The notes below the pieces were generated by a model. That model made no database searches and was not told the origin of the DNA. It was given only the letters and a program-made list of their open reading frames with translations. Source: Omphalotus guepiniiformis (taxonomy: Eukaryota; Basidiomycota; Agaricomycetes; Agaricales; Omphalotaceae). Taken from it: a DNA stretch of 64,000 nucleotides. Of this stretch, positions 1-10,499 are shown piece after piece. Both the position numbers and the translations under genes were made by a program. Location: the NCBI GenBank assembly GCA_028554645.1, contig JAQOOI010000080.1:806001-870000 (forward strand), given 5' to 3'. Position 1 is the stretch's first letter, and each line of letters opens with the position of its first letter.

Positions 1-1109
1 CCCTACCGGTCATCCGTTATCATTGTGGCATTGACCGCCTCCTCTCTTCAAAGTGATCGTATAGCAGCTCTGGGTGCGGGATGCAACGACTTCCTCACCA
101 AACCCGTGTCGCTGCAGTGGCTCAACAACAAGCTCATTGAATGGGGTTCGATTAAAGCGCTGTCTATGTATGCTGATATGACTCCAGATGCGATGACTAC
201 CCAGCGGGACCAGGCTCGAAATGTTGCTGAGCGATTACATGTACCTAAGGAGAGAAGGACGCCTCCATCTCCTGTAAAGAAGTCGTTGAAATCTCTTGGT
301 AGGACTTCGCCAAGTCAGGAGCCATCGACGGCAAGGTTATCATCAACAGGTGCTCCTCCTCCCAAGACCCCCAACAGTGGCACTGCCTCTGGCCCACAAT
401 CGGGGACTTCTTCTGCATTCTGGAGTCCTGGACAGCCTTCAGCTGCGTCATTCAGGGCGCACTTTGGGATATACTCACCCCAGCCTACTGGAGAATCTGA
501 TTCTACCCAAAGCTCTGGTCAAGAAGCTTCACCGGTTCCACCAACTTTCAATGCTCCCGACAACATTGGAACACCCACATCCGTGAATACTTTGAGAGGT
601 TTGTGACTACTAATTTCGACTTGGTGCTCTTTAATCGTTCTGCTTCTGATTTGTGTTAACAGGAGATGTGGCAGAAAATCGACCAGGTTTTGATCCTAAT
701 GCTTCAACATCTACGTTGAGGCAGGGGGACATACTTCGCGCCTTAGTCCAAGCAAAACCACGTATAGAATTAGAAGACACCAGTGATACGCGTCCTAGTG
801 GATCCAGTAGGCTGTAACTTTCATGTTGCGTGCGCTTGATCTCAACGTTTTCTTTATGTCTTCAAAACACATCCTGTAGCTGAATCGTCGTTATCGCCTT
901 CGCCTTCACCCACCACTCCCGGGACCCCTGTCACACCTGCGACGTCGGGTACAGGGCCTGAGAGTGTAGCCAATCTCAACCTAGACGCTGCTAACGACAA
1001 GTTGGACGTGTCACTTCCTGGTGGGTGCAAGGAAGTGTACGCAGAAGCTGGTCCTGCGTCTCACAATGCTGGTGAGGCAAGGGAGGATATCGATGCTGTG
1101 TCGCCATGA
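1..1109 (+). CDS. SSK1: Ssk1/Mcs4-type response regulator, 3' part
   Basis: This is the 3' end of a two-component response regulator; the gene starts before the window. The frame is open from base 1 and begins in the second half of a receiver domain: VIIVALTASS (beta-4 with the conserved Thr) and FLTKPVSL (the invariant Lys and cis-Pro), then WGSIKAL at the end of the domain. This wording is typical of fungal Ssk1, which relays phosphate from a histidine kinase/Ypd1 phosphorelay to the MAPKKK of the Hog1 stress pathway. The phospho-acceptor Asp lies upstream and is not visible. A Ser/Pro/Thr-rich tail of about 300 residues follows. I place introns at about 599-662 (gtttgt..ttaacag) and 808-878 (gtaggc..ctgtag). 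The last exon ends ..DIDAVSP then TGA at 1107-1109. The family call is confident; the intron edges are inferred. Confidence 0.85.
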
Positions 1110-1991
1110 CGGGAGTGGGCGACCTTGGGGTGGTTTGCTCTGCTTTGGTGGATTTGTGCCTCTTCAAAGGTTGCCGAGTACCTGCGCCGCTATGGTGGAG
1201 CGTGAGGCGTGGTTGTCGTGCTGTTTTGTCTGTGAGTTTGGGCTACTTCTTCTTTTGTTCGGCCTTTTCCTATTTCAAGTACTTTCTTTGTCGCCTACAT
1301 ACGTTCGTTTGCATACACGTGAAAGGGATTGGATCTAGTCATTTTTTCTTCTTTTTTTACTCTGTTGTACTGACATTTTTGGTTCTCGTCGTCTACCTTC
1401 GTGGCTTGTGTCTGTCTTGCGCTCCCTTTTGAGTGTATTTTTTGTGCATGATTACTAGGTTGAGGGTCTCTCGTAGTACTTGTGGTTTCCATTGTTATTG
1501 CATTACTTACTCTACTTATTTGCCAACGTCATTGTCGAGGTTCTGCCGATTGGTATGTATATGTATATGTTGACGGACCCTGCAGGGACGTATATGGCCG
1601 CATCTGTACGCGGTGTTCGCCGCTGTGCTTCGACGTGACCGCCCCGTATATATGTACGTTGTACAGACTCCCACAGCTCTCCCACACCAGCCAGTAACGT
1701 ATGTCGCTGTCAGACAAACTAGCAAGATACTTTTTCTCGTGCAGGCAGCAATTATAGAACTTCGGACATACGGCTCGTACCAATACACGAGCTGCTGTAC
1801 TTTTAGAATCGTATCCCGCTCTCGAGGGCAAAGTAGTATACTCTACTAGTTTTTGAAAGCCCGCTTGATCTGAGGATCAACCGGAAAAGTTGAACTGTTT
1901 CCGGAATGGACTGAGTTTGTCTCTACTTCTTCGTGGTCTCCATCCACCACGAGTTGTGTGCTTTCTTCGTTCGTCGCCGTCGTATACAGCG
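1110..1991. other. intergenic: SSK1 3' region and KDM3 upstream region
   Basis: I see no convincing gene in these 880 bases. They hold T-rich tracts (for example around 1340-1360), TATA-like AT steps near 1556-1570 and 1645, and a pyrimidine-rich stretch at about 1915-1945 just before the next start codon, as is common in fungal promoters. Open frames here lack codon-like composition. Confidence 0.5.
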
Positions 1992-4900
1992 ATGGAGGCT
2001 CTCGCAGTCGCTGATCCACATAAGAAAACGCATATATCCCAACTTCTTAATCCGACATCTACTGTTTCCTATTCGGAACATACTGCTCACTTGCATCATT
2101 CTCATCAGTCATATCCTTCACCATATACCGCTGCAGGTAACTATGAACTACCACCCAACGGCTGGAATATCAATCAGGTCGCAGAGATGCCTGGTAGTGG
2201 GAGGAAACCTGGAGAATTCGTCGCGGCCCGCCGTCCTTATCAGCAATCCCAACTAAATGGCCCATCGAATGTATATGAAAACCAGGGGATTCCGCGAACC
2301 ATCAGGCCTGCGAACTATGAAACGAGCCATCATGTACTTGAAAATTCAATGTGGCAACAGCAACAGCAGCCACCACCCGAATTGAGCATGCCTTACAATG
2401 CGCCCATAATGACCCAGAATTACTCAGATGAAAGGACTGGTGGGTGGCCCATCATTTGTAACGATTTCGCTTGTTGAATCTATCGTTCTGGACTCTACAT
2501 AGCTATATCCGGCGGCTACTCGAACCAAACCTCAAATTCAGAACCACCATCTAACGCATACAACTACGACAACTCCATGTTCGGCCGACACGACTATTAT
2601 CAACAAGCAGAACGAGCTTCAGTCCGAGTAGCTGCGCGCAACTCTACGCCGACTCAGTCTCAAAGCTCATGGAATTCCGGTTATCCTGATTCCCGCTCTG
2701 GCTTCAACTCCAACTCGTACGATTCTACCGTGTACCAATCCCAAGAGCTTGAACCAACACCACCTAATCCTCAGCCATCTCGCAAACGGAATACGCCATC
2801 TAGTCAGTCAGAGTCAGAACTGTCGAAAGCAAAGAAAGCGAAGAAGAAAGCTACTGATGACCCATCTGCTTCTGGCAGTGCGTATACTCTTTCGCTTCAA
2901 TACAGCATCGGAACTGACATTACCCCCCAGCTTCACGTGCACCACCTGCCACCTCTAAACGTGGTTACCACCAGAAGAAACGTAACGAAACCGCGCAACT
3001 TCAAGCTCAAAACGGTATGTCCTTTACCCTGATATTGTGTGTTCTATCTCGACCTCATTCTTCATTCTTTCTCAGCCCATCTAATCCCAACTGTGTCTTA
3101 TATTTCTGGGAAGGGAAAGGAACGTGCCAGCGATGGTATGGCGCCCATTCATCTTCTATCACCGTCCTGAATATGCATTCCTTATGCTTAGATCGAATGC
3201 GAATGGTTCCTGACGATGGTTCAGACGGATTCAGTGTCGCCAAGCTTACGCCTGAGCTGCAATCCGCGCGGTGTATGTCGAACAAGTATCGCAACGAAGA
3301 CTTTCCACGCTGCGTCTCTTGCACTCGTCGTTGGGCAGGCGACACCTGCCGATTCCAGGGCATCCGCTTTTTTCTGAAAGACGAGAACAAGGAAATGGTC
3401 GGAGTCAGCTTTGTGAATAATCAGAAGGCGGAGAAGCCTGCGATGCATTTTCCGAGCATCTGGAATACGCTGTTGACTGCTGAACATATATTAAAGACGA
3501 AGGTGAGCAGGAGAAAGAGCTTGAGTTTGGACGAAGGGCGGCTGATCTTGTGTATCGTGTTGTCCAGCGAGTGACTGCGAGGCATTTGCTGCCCATTCTG
3601 CGACGGGAACGTCAACATGTCGATACACATGAGATCATCTATCGCCCGAGGGAATGTGAAGTACGAGCCACTTGTGGTCAGTCTGCTGTCTTCCTCCCGT
3701 CATTCCTCACGCTGAAAGTTTGGCTAGACACATGTATGACATCCCTCTTCTGCAGCAGCTGGATGTGTCGTCTATGCGGCCGTGAAGCTTGTGCGGAATG
3801 TTTCGAAGATGTCAAAGAGCTGACAGTGGAGAAGCCTGGAGCAACTCAAGCCGAAGTTGCTGCTCAGCAAGCAAGAAAGGATCGGCATGCACATGGGAAC
3901 CCATTCTTCTTGAGCTGCACGAAGAGAAATGAGCACCGCGCGGTAGATTTCACGCCGGTGTCTAGATTTTGTCTGGCAGAGCTTGAAGAAGCGATCAAAA
4001 TGATGGAAGAAGTTGTGCAGAAGGAAGACGAGGAAATTGCCGCAGGAGAGTCCCCAGAACTGATGCCATCGACCGCATCGACATCGTCAGACAGTACGGG
4101 TGTTAGGACACCGACGGACTTCGCAGCGCCGTCGAGGCTGATGCGTGATCCAGTAAAGGATTTACCATACCCGATTGGATATCAACATTATCCAGATGTT
4201 CGATCTCAATCTCGTCAAGTGCCTCAGACCTATGTCTCACAGCTGCAATCTGCTCATTTTCCTCCTCTGCCGCCGCCACCATCTGCGCAGGTTCAAGCTC
4301 TTTATCCTTCTTCCCGCCCGCATCAACTCCAAGCATCACCCCCTCGAATACAGCAACAGCAAACTTCGCAAGTCCATATCTACCCTAATGATAATCCCAG
4401 TGGTGAACCCGACAAGATACCGTATCATCCTATTACTCGGGTAACCGATTCTGAGCTCACCGAGGAGTTCTTCCGTACTCTTTGGGCAAAAGGCGAGCCC
4501 TTACTTGTCAGCAATGTTCTCTCCAAATTCCACATCGATTGGAGTCCCTCGTACTTCATCGAGAAGTACGGAGATCAGAGCTGTCTTGTGATTGAGTGCC
4601 AAACCGACTTGAACAAGCGGGTCACCGTGGGTGATTTCTTTGGGGACTTTGGGAAGTATGAAGGGAGGACGGAGAGGTGGAAGTTGAAGGATTGGCCTCC
4701 GTCAACGGATTTCAAAACTGCTTTCCCAGAGCTATATGATGATTTTAGTAGGGCAGTGCCTGTGCCTAATTATGTGCGAAGAGATGGGACGTTGAACATT
4801 GCTTCACATTTCCCATCAAACACTATTTCGCCTGATCTGGGTGCGTGCTATATGATGCGATGAGGTTCTCGTTGTTGACTTGCTTTCTTTTTTTCTTGTT

Positions 4901-5557
4901 TAGGACCGAAAATGTACAACGCAATGGCTTCGAATCAGGCAGCTGGGAGCAAAGGCTCGACACGTCTACACATGGACATGGCGGACGCCGTGAACATCAT
5001 GACCTACGCTGCTGCCACTCCAGACGGGACACCAGGCTGTGCTGCTTGGGATTTGTTCCGTTCAGAGGACAGCGATAAGTTGCGTGAGTTTTTGAGGAAG
5101 TGTGTCCCACTCGTGCCGTCGCCCACAGATCCCATACATGGGCAGCAGGTTTATTTGGATGATGAGTTGCGGAAGAGGCTTTGGGAAGAGTTCGGGGTGA
5201 TGAGTTACAGAGTTTATCAGAGGCCTGGGGAGGCTGTTTTTATTCCGGCTGGATGTGCACACCAGGTACGGCTGTTCATCTGTTTGCATCTTCACGTGAA
5301 CCTAATGAGTGTGTCAGGTTTGCAATCTTTCGGACTGCATCAAAGTTGCAATTGATTTCGTCAGCCCGGAGAATGTCTCTAGGTGCGAAAAGTTGACCAA
5401 GGAGTTTAGAGAACAGAATCAGAGTAAGGTTTGGAAGGAGGATGTTCTGCAACTTAGGTCCATGATGTGGTTCGCGTGGTTGTCTTGTTGTCAGCAGGAG
5501 GACCTGAGGAGCGCGGAACTCATGTCTCGTGCAGTTTTACCCGGGATGATGGTCTGA
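1992..5557 (+). CDS. JmjC-domain histone H3K9 demethylase, KDM3/JMJD1 type
   Basis: This encodes a nuclear protein of about 1,000 residues. The start ATG at 1992 opens MEALAVADPHKK. A long low-complexity N-terminal region (Gln/Pro/Ser) holds a basic KAKKAKKK patch at about 2827-2850. A Cys-rich region follows (CVSCTRRWAGDTC), then the KDM3-type zinc finger CDTCMTSLFCSSWMCRLCG..C..C. The JmjC domain is at the C-terminus. It has the iron-binding HMD of LHMDMADAVNIMTYA and the distal His of CAHQ, followed by CIKVAIDFVSPENV, wording close to animal KDM3A. KDM3 enzymes are Fe(II)/2-oxoglutarate dioxygenases that remove methyl groups from histone H3K9. The metal ligands are intact, so activity is expected. 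Introns near 2440-2503, 2878-2930, 3015-3076, about 3412-3494, 3676-3740, 4843-4903 and 5264-5318 restore the frame. The third to fifth splice sites are the least certain. Confidence 0.85.
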
Positions 5558-6336
5558 TTGTTCGTCCCTCTTCTCCTCTGGATTGCTTTCTGAATCGGAA
5601 GTTCGAGGTGTCGTTTTTTTCTCTTCTGTTTCTCATACCCGGTCTTCTCGTTGCTACGTTTTTGCTATCCGATGTCTTACCGGTATTGCTCTGGTCTCTG
5701 GTCTCTGGTCTCTGGTCTCTGGTTGGTCTTTTGCTTGGAATCCTTTTGTCGTCTCATCGTCTCCCTGTGCGCATACTTACATCATATACACTATGCATTT
5801 GTATCATAAGTACCTTGACATAGCATTTTTGTATATATAAAAACAGCGCAAGTAAGTAGTAAGTAGCTACATATACTGCAGAGTATTCGGTCGAGGTGTT
5901 TTATAGATAATACAGCTCATTGTTTAAAATCAGGCTCAACATGTTCATCGCAAAGATGGAGCGTTGGAGCGACTAACTAACAAGTAGAACAAGAGCAACA
6001 CAAAGAAAGCATTGCGAATTGAGGAGGAAAGAAAGGAATGTCATGTGCAACAAGTATCTCTACCAGTCGCAATGCTGTCCTGGGTCCACACCTGAGGCCT
6101 GAGTCGTGGTGGGGACAACCGTGGTGTCGACCCACTAAGACATTTTATTTCACGGAATGTCAAGGATTCATTGTCGTAGGTTACATTGTAATACAGGAAA
6201 GCCACGAAAACAGGAAGAAACGAGCAGAGCATTATGAATTGAGCGGGAAAGAAGAAAATGATCCAAGTTTACTGCAAACCGATAACGCATCTTTGGCAAT
6301 CGCATTAATGCAATCGACACTATCTGTTGACTGTGA
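5558..6336. other. convergent intergenic region
   Basis: This lies between the stop codons of the KDM3 gene (+) and the kinase-like gene (-). It contains a 7-bp tandem repeat and an AT-rich gtatatataaaaa run at about 5831. I see no gene; open frames on both strands look random. Confidence 0.5.
5691..5723. repeat. 7-bp tandem repeat (ctggtct, about 4.7 copies)
   Basis: Four perfect copies of ctggtct and a partial fifth lie in the 3' flank of the KDM3-type gene, outside the coding frame. It is a short minisatellite-like tract, likely length-variable between strains. Confidence 0.9.
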
Positions 6337-8310
6337 TCAGTCAATATCAAAGCCCAGTGTATTCAAGTCACCAGAGTCCGGGTCACTATTTGGTCCTCCA
6401 GGCTGGCTGGTACTAGAAAAATTCCTGGATTTCAGGAGCTCCTTGAGACCTTCCATAATCTCAATATCACCAGTACAGTGATCATGACAATTCCCTTTGA
6501 TAGAAGCTTCTCCCCAGTCGAGTATACAAACTGTATCATCAGACCTTGCAACAATGTTCCTTGGCGCAAGGTCATGGTGATGGATATGATTCATTTGACA
6601 TTTCTCCAGTTCCTTCAACAGACAAACGCTGCGAAGCTACATATTAAGCACTGGGACGCGCTGGTAAGGAAACAGATATGATACCACACTCACATCGACG
6701 CGGAAGACAAACTCTCCCAATCGGGTATTGTCTCGCCAGCCCACTCTTCCGCAAGGACATAAAGCATCCCTGTATATATTCCTGTGACTTTTGGTACTGC
6801 GATACCTTTTGACGAAGCGAATGTGATCAGAGCAGCCTCTTCCAATAGCTCTTCACGAGTTCGGAATACTTTGAATATCACGTCGAGTTCAGGGCATAAC
6901 AGTACGGAGCGCTCTTTCTGAATGTTGTTTGTTAGCACCCGGCATTGAAGAGGAATAGCGGGAAGCCAGTGTAACCACGAATATAGGAAGGATCTGAGGA
7001 ATTAATTGTCAGTCAGGTAGATAAGGGACGGGAAAGCACGGATGAACACTTGCGAGTCAAAGCGTGTAATAGACGCTTGCTGAAGGCGGCCAATACGGAG
7101 GTTGAGGTTGGGCCAGTATGGGAGTAGAAACTTTTGAAAGAAGGTAACGCTCTTGCTTCGTTGCCAAATCGAAGAACCAGTCAAGGCTCCTCTGACAGAG
7201 AGTTTGTGCTTCTCACTTTCCAAAGTGGAAGCTTGCTGGTGAATCCGACGCCGCTGCTCTAGATCACGAACACAAAAAAGTAAGAAGGCAGCATGTTCGA
7301 CATAACTGGTCTTGCGCCAATTCGTTCTGTAGAGAATCCAAGTGCCTCTATATTCCCTCCAGAAATACATCTGATAACCGAGAGTATGTAGAATAGTGCC
7401 GTCAACCCCATAGATTGACATTTGAGTGGAAATCTACATATCAAGGGAGGTTAGAAAGAACTGGTTTCGCTAAGGGCGAGGTAGTATGCACCTGAACAAT
7501 GATCCTTTTGTCTGACTCGTCGTCTTTACTATACATGTCCTTTGTGAACGGCCAGATGAATGGCTCATCTGCAGCCAGAGAGTAATTAAAGCTTAGACAC
7601 CCAGCAGCTAGAGATTTTCTTGTAATGGTTGCTACATTGTAGAAGCTTCGGTCTTCCTTCAACGCCATCATCCTCAAGTCCGGTATTACTCTACGTCCAA
7701 GGATGACTTGTTCCTCCGTGAGAGACGACCTGTATTTAACATACACGTCTATTCTCTGATTTATGTCTTCGAGGAGCGCGTTGACCACATCGGCGACGAA
7801 CCTAAGTTCGGCTCTAGCGACCATATCAGAATCACCATTCCCATTCCGTTCAACGAAAGTCCCAGGAACAGTCGACCGCTTTGTTTCGTGCTTCAGATCA
7901 AGGTTGAGACTGTACACGAGATCATGGACATTCCTGGATCTATCAGGAGTTGTAGTGCGCAACAAATCGCGATGCGGTTCCAAAGCAAGTTCAAAATCTC
8001 GTTCCCCCCAAGGCCGAATAAGAGTAACTCTCTCAGCACACGATATCTCAGCCGAGGTAAGATATTCGGTGGTCGTGCTCGCAAGAGTGAGACCAATCTT
8101 GAGTCGTGGACGAATCCGAAGAGCCTCGTTCAACACATCTTCATATCGCAGTTGACCGGACCTGATTTGCTGTGATAGCTGACCCACAAAGTCTCTAGAG
8201 CTGGTATACATGTCTCCACCATCGATCCAATGCCGGTCGGTCGGTAGTGTGGCGACGAGATTTGCACTCTCTGCCGAGACCTCGATCGGCGCAGAGGTCG
8301 GACCAGACAT
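6337..8310 (-). CDS. protein with C-terminal kinase-like (APH/PKL-fold) domain
   Basis: This is a four-exon minus-strand gene. The first ATG in frame is at 8310 (MSGPTSAPIEV). The N-terminal 400 or so residues match no family I recognise. The C-terminal part has the landmarks of a protein-kinase-like fold: a beta-3 Lys in VIFKVFRTREELLEEAALI with the helix-C Glu, a hinge LAEEWAGETIPDW, the catalytic loop HHHDLAPRNIV (Asp and Asn present) and a metal-binding Asp in ILDWGEA instead of DFG. DWG and the short spacing resemble aminoglycoside-phosphotransferase-like and fungal PKL proteins rather than classical Ser/Thr kinases. Introns fall at about 7434-7491 and 6983-7055, and a third near 6629-6692 whose acceptor cttcgcag joins ..LSSAS to IVCLLKELE. 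The substrate is unknown. I infer phosphotransfer competence from the retained residues only. Confidence 0.7.
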
Positions 8311-8698
8311 GACACTGATGGAAACCAAAGCTTCCTGGACAGTAGAGACCTGTTCCGCCGTGTTCGTTCAAAGTGTCGGGAAGTTGGGACCGTCGGGGGT
8401 AATAGGTAGCGCCGTTTCGTGGGAAAATCGCGCTTTGGCTGGTCGTCGGTGGCTGCAGCGTCTCAGGCTCAACAGACTCTAAAAATTAGCCCAAGCACAG
8501 AAAACCGCATGATTTGTTAGAGCAGTCTGAATGCCAACACAGTATGAGTGAAAGACTGAAAAATCAAGTTTATGGATCCATTATTTGTTTCACAAGATGC
8601 TAGTAAACAACACGACTGGCGCGTCAGACACGCGTTTGCTCGCGTCTTTCAAACCACACTATATCTGCTAGTCTCAACATCCATCGCTTTTAATCAAC
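8311..8698. promoter_or_regulatory. divergent upstream region, kinase-like gene / RPA2
   Basis: These 388 bases separate the start codons of two divergent genes and must hold both core promoters. Near 8625-8643 lies gcgcgtcagacacgcg, containing two overlapping acgcg/cgcgt elements. That matches the ACGCG(T) core of the MluI cell-cycle box that drives G1/S expression of DNA-replication genes in yeasts, which would suit RPA2. The regulatory role is inference. Confidence 0.4.
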
Positions 8699-9864
8699 AT
8701 GAGTCAAGGCAAGCTTCTTCTCTTGCTGTCGTCGTCGTCGTCGTCGTCTCAAACTGATATCGTCATGATCAGGCGGTGGTTTTTATGCCAATACTGGCAA
8801 CTCGCCCTATAGTCAAAGCGGCAGTCCAGGTGGGATGGATGCCAGCAGAGTTAGTTTCTCTTCCAAGTTGAAAGATACACAAAGTTCATCACATCGATAA
8901 TCTTTCGTCAGAGAAGTGAACTTTCTCACTCGATACGCCCAATGAGCATAGCTCAGCTTTACAAAGCAACTCAACAACATGCAGACGCAGAATGGACACT
9001 ATCTTCCCATGAAATTGGCCAGGTAGGAAGATCTGTCGGTATCTGTCCTCGTACGCTAACGTTAATGAAAACCCGTATAGATCACAGTCGTAGCTCAAGT
9101 CCTTACCGTGACAAAACAAACCACCAACTGCGTATACGTGATCAACGACGGCAGCGGAACAATAGAAGCACGAAGCTGGAATGGACAGAGCAGCGAAGAA
9201 GATGTAGGGAAGTGGGGTGAGATCAAGTACGCGTTAAGTCAACATCCTTCACTAGAAACCTACTAACACCTTTACCACAGGGAAAACGAGTACATACGTG
9301 TGACGGGTAACTTGAAATCATTTGGAAACAAAAAATACATCAATGCCACCAGTATCCGAAGAATCGAAAATGTCCACGAGTTATATTTCCACTTACTAGA
9401 GACAATCACTGCTTCTTTGGCTCAGTTTCATGGTTACGTGAGTTGCACCCTTCTTTGCTCGTACCGAACCAGCTTGATGAGACATCCCTTCTAACAGCCA
9501 GGATCTCAGCCAGGGAGCACCTCTAGCGGCATCAACAATAAATCCTCTGCATATGCTGCACAATCGTCTGGAGGAGGTGCCGATGATATGGCTGAATATG
9601 CTACTCTACCGCCTCTTCAGCGTCAGATCATTTCCACTATTCTTTCACGCCCCGAGCAGGACGCGGGTGGTGTAGATGTCGAGGTTATTGCAAAAGCTAT
9701 AGGTGGTACTCAAGAAACTGCAGCTGATATCAGGTTCGTCCACAATCTATCTATTCTACCATATGTCGCTGACCGATGATATCAGCGCCGCTCTCGAAGC
9801 ACTGATGGATGCAGGTCATATATTTACTACTTCTGATGAATCCCACTTCCAGGTCTCTCGTTGA
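8699..9864 (+). CDS. RPA2: replication protein A 32-kDa subunit
   Basis: This is the second subunit of the heterotrimeric single-stranded-DNA-binding complex RPA used in replication, repair and recombination. The start is ATG at 8699. The first exon encodes only MSQ plus one base and joins GGGFYANTGNSPYSQSG across an intron with a GC donor (caag|gcaagc..gatcag). The OB fold follows: SIAQLYKATQQHADAEW, ITVVAQVL, TTNCVYVINDGSGTIEAR, WGEIKENEYIRVTGNLKSFG and the conserved KKYINATSIR. The C-terminal winged-helix domain runs from PLQRQIISTIL through GGVDVEVIAKAIGG to ALEALMDAGHIFTTSDESHFQ. Introns also lie near 8849-8910, 9022-9079, 9230-9280, 9440-9499 and 9734-9784. Total length is about 265 residues, normal for the family. 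The Gly/Ser-rich N-terminus is where RPA2 is usually phosphorylated. Confidence 0.93.
8728..8748. repeat. (GTC)7 microsatellite in RPA2 intron 1
   Basis: Seven perfect GTC units lie in the first (GC-AG) intron of RPA2. They are not translated if the intron is spliced as proposed. Confidence 0.9.
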
Positions 9865-10499
9865 ATCCTGTTGCTTCCATTCATATTGAAACAAATTTGT
9901 ATCTTAATTGTAGTATATATGTATCTTGTGCATAGCTTCTCCTACTTGTTGAAGCCATTTCAATTCCGCAGACTTCCTAAACTCTGAGTACTCACGCGCA
10001 CGCTTCACCCTTGGTTATATAAACCAATTGTATAAGTTAAGTAAAAATTCATACGTACGAACATATAGAAGATTGCATATTCATGGATAAAAGAGTAGTG
10101 ATTTCCGAACCATGCATGTGCACATTGGTTTCTAGAAATACAATGTGAAAAGCATCTAGCTCCCACTAATAAAGATATACGAAAGAACAAGATGTAGACA
10201 AATCGTGGATGAATAGAACAAAACGATCCAGATGCGTTTGAAAAATAGAAGGGAGGAGGGGTTGGGGGTTGACGTTGACGTTGACGTTGAGGGGTAAAGG
10301 AGCATCGGAATAGAAGGAAAAGGATAGTACAAAAGAGTCATTGCAGGGCGAACAAGAGGGGTAGATCAAGTAAGTGTCCAAGACTCATTAAGCCTTCAGT
10401 ATATGCGAAGGGTACCCGTTAATTATATACAACAAAATGTCCTGGATATCTTTTCATCAGTATCAGCAGAACTAGGACGATATACACAGAACACAAACC
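9865..10499. other. convergent 3' flank
   Basis: This lies between the RPA2 stop and the stop of the large minus-strand gene. It is AT-rich with TATA-like runs (atataaac, tatatacaac) and the hexamer repeat listed separately. No coding sequence is supported. Confidence 0.5.
10269..10290. repeat. hexamer repeat (ttgacg)3.7
   Basis: The unit ttgacg is repeated three full times plus a partial copy, in noncoding DNA between two convergent genes. Confidence 0.85.

Noticed and set aside
7708..8175. 155-codon plus-strand open frame
   Set aside because: Antisense to the first exon of the kinase-like gene, whose splice-consistent model is better.
8728..8748. (GTC)7 as a coding poly-Val/Ser run extending RPA2
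   Set aside because: Reading through it gives a frame that does not reach the conserved RPA2 N-terminus; it is intronic in the best model.
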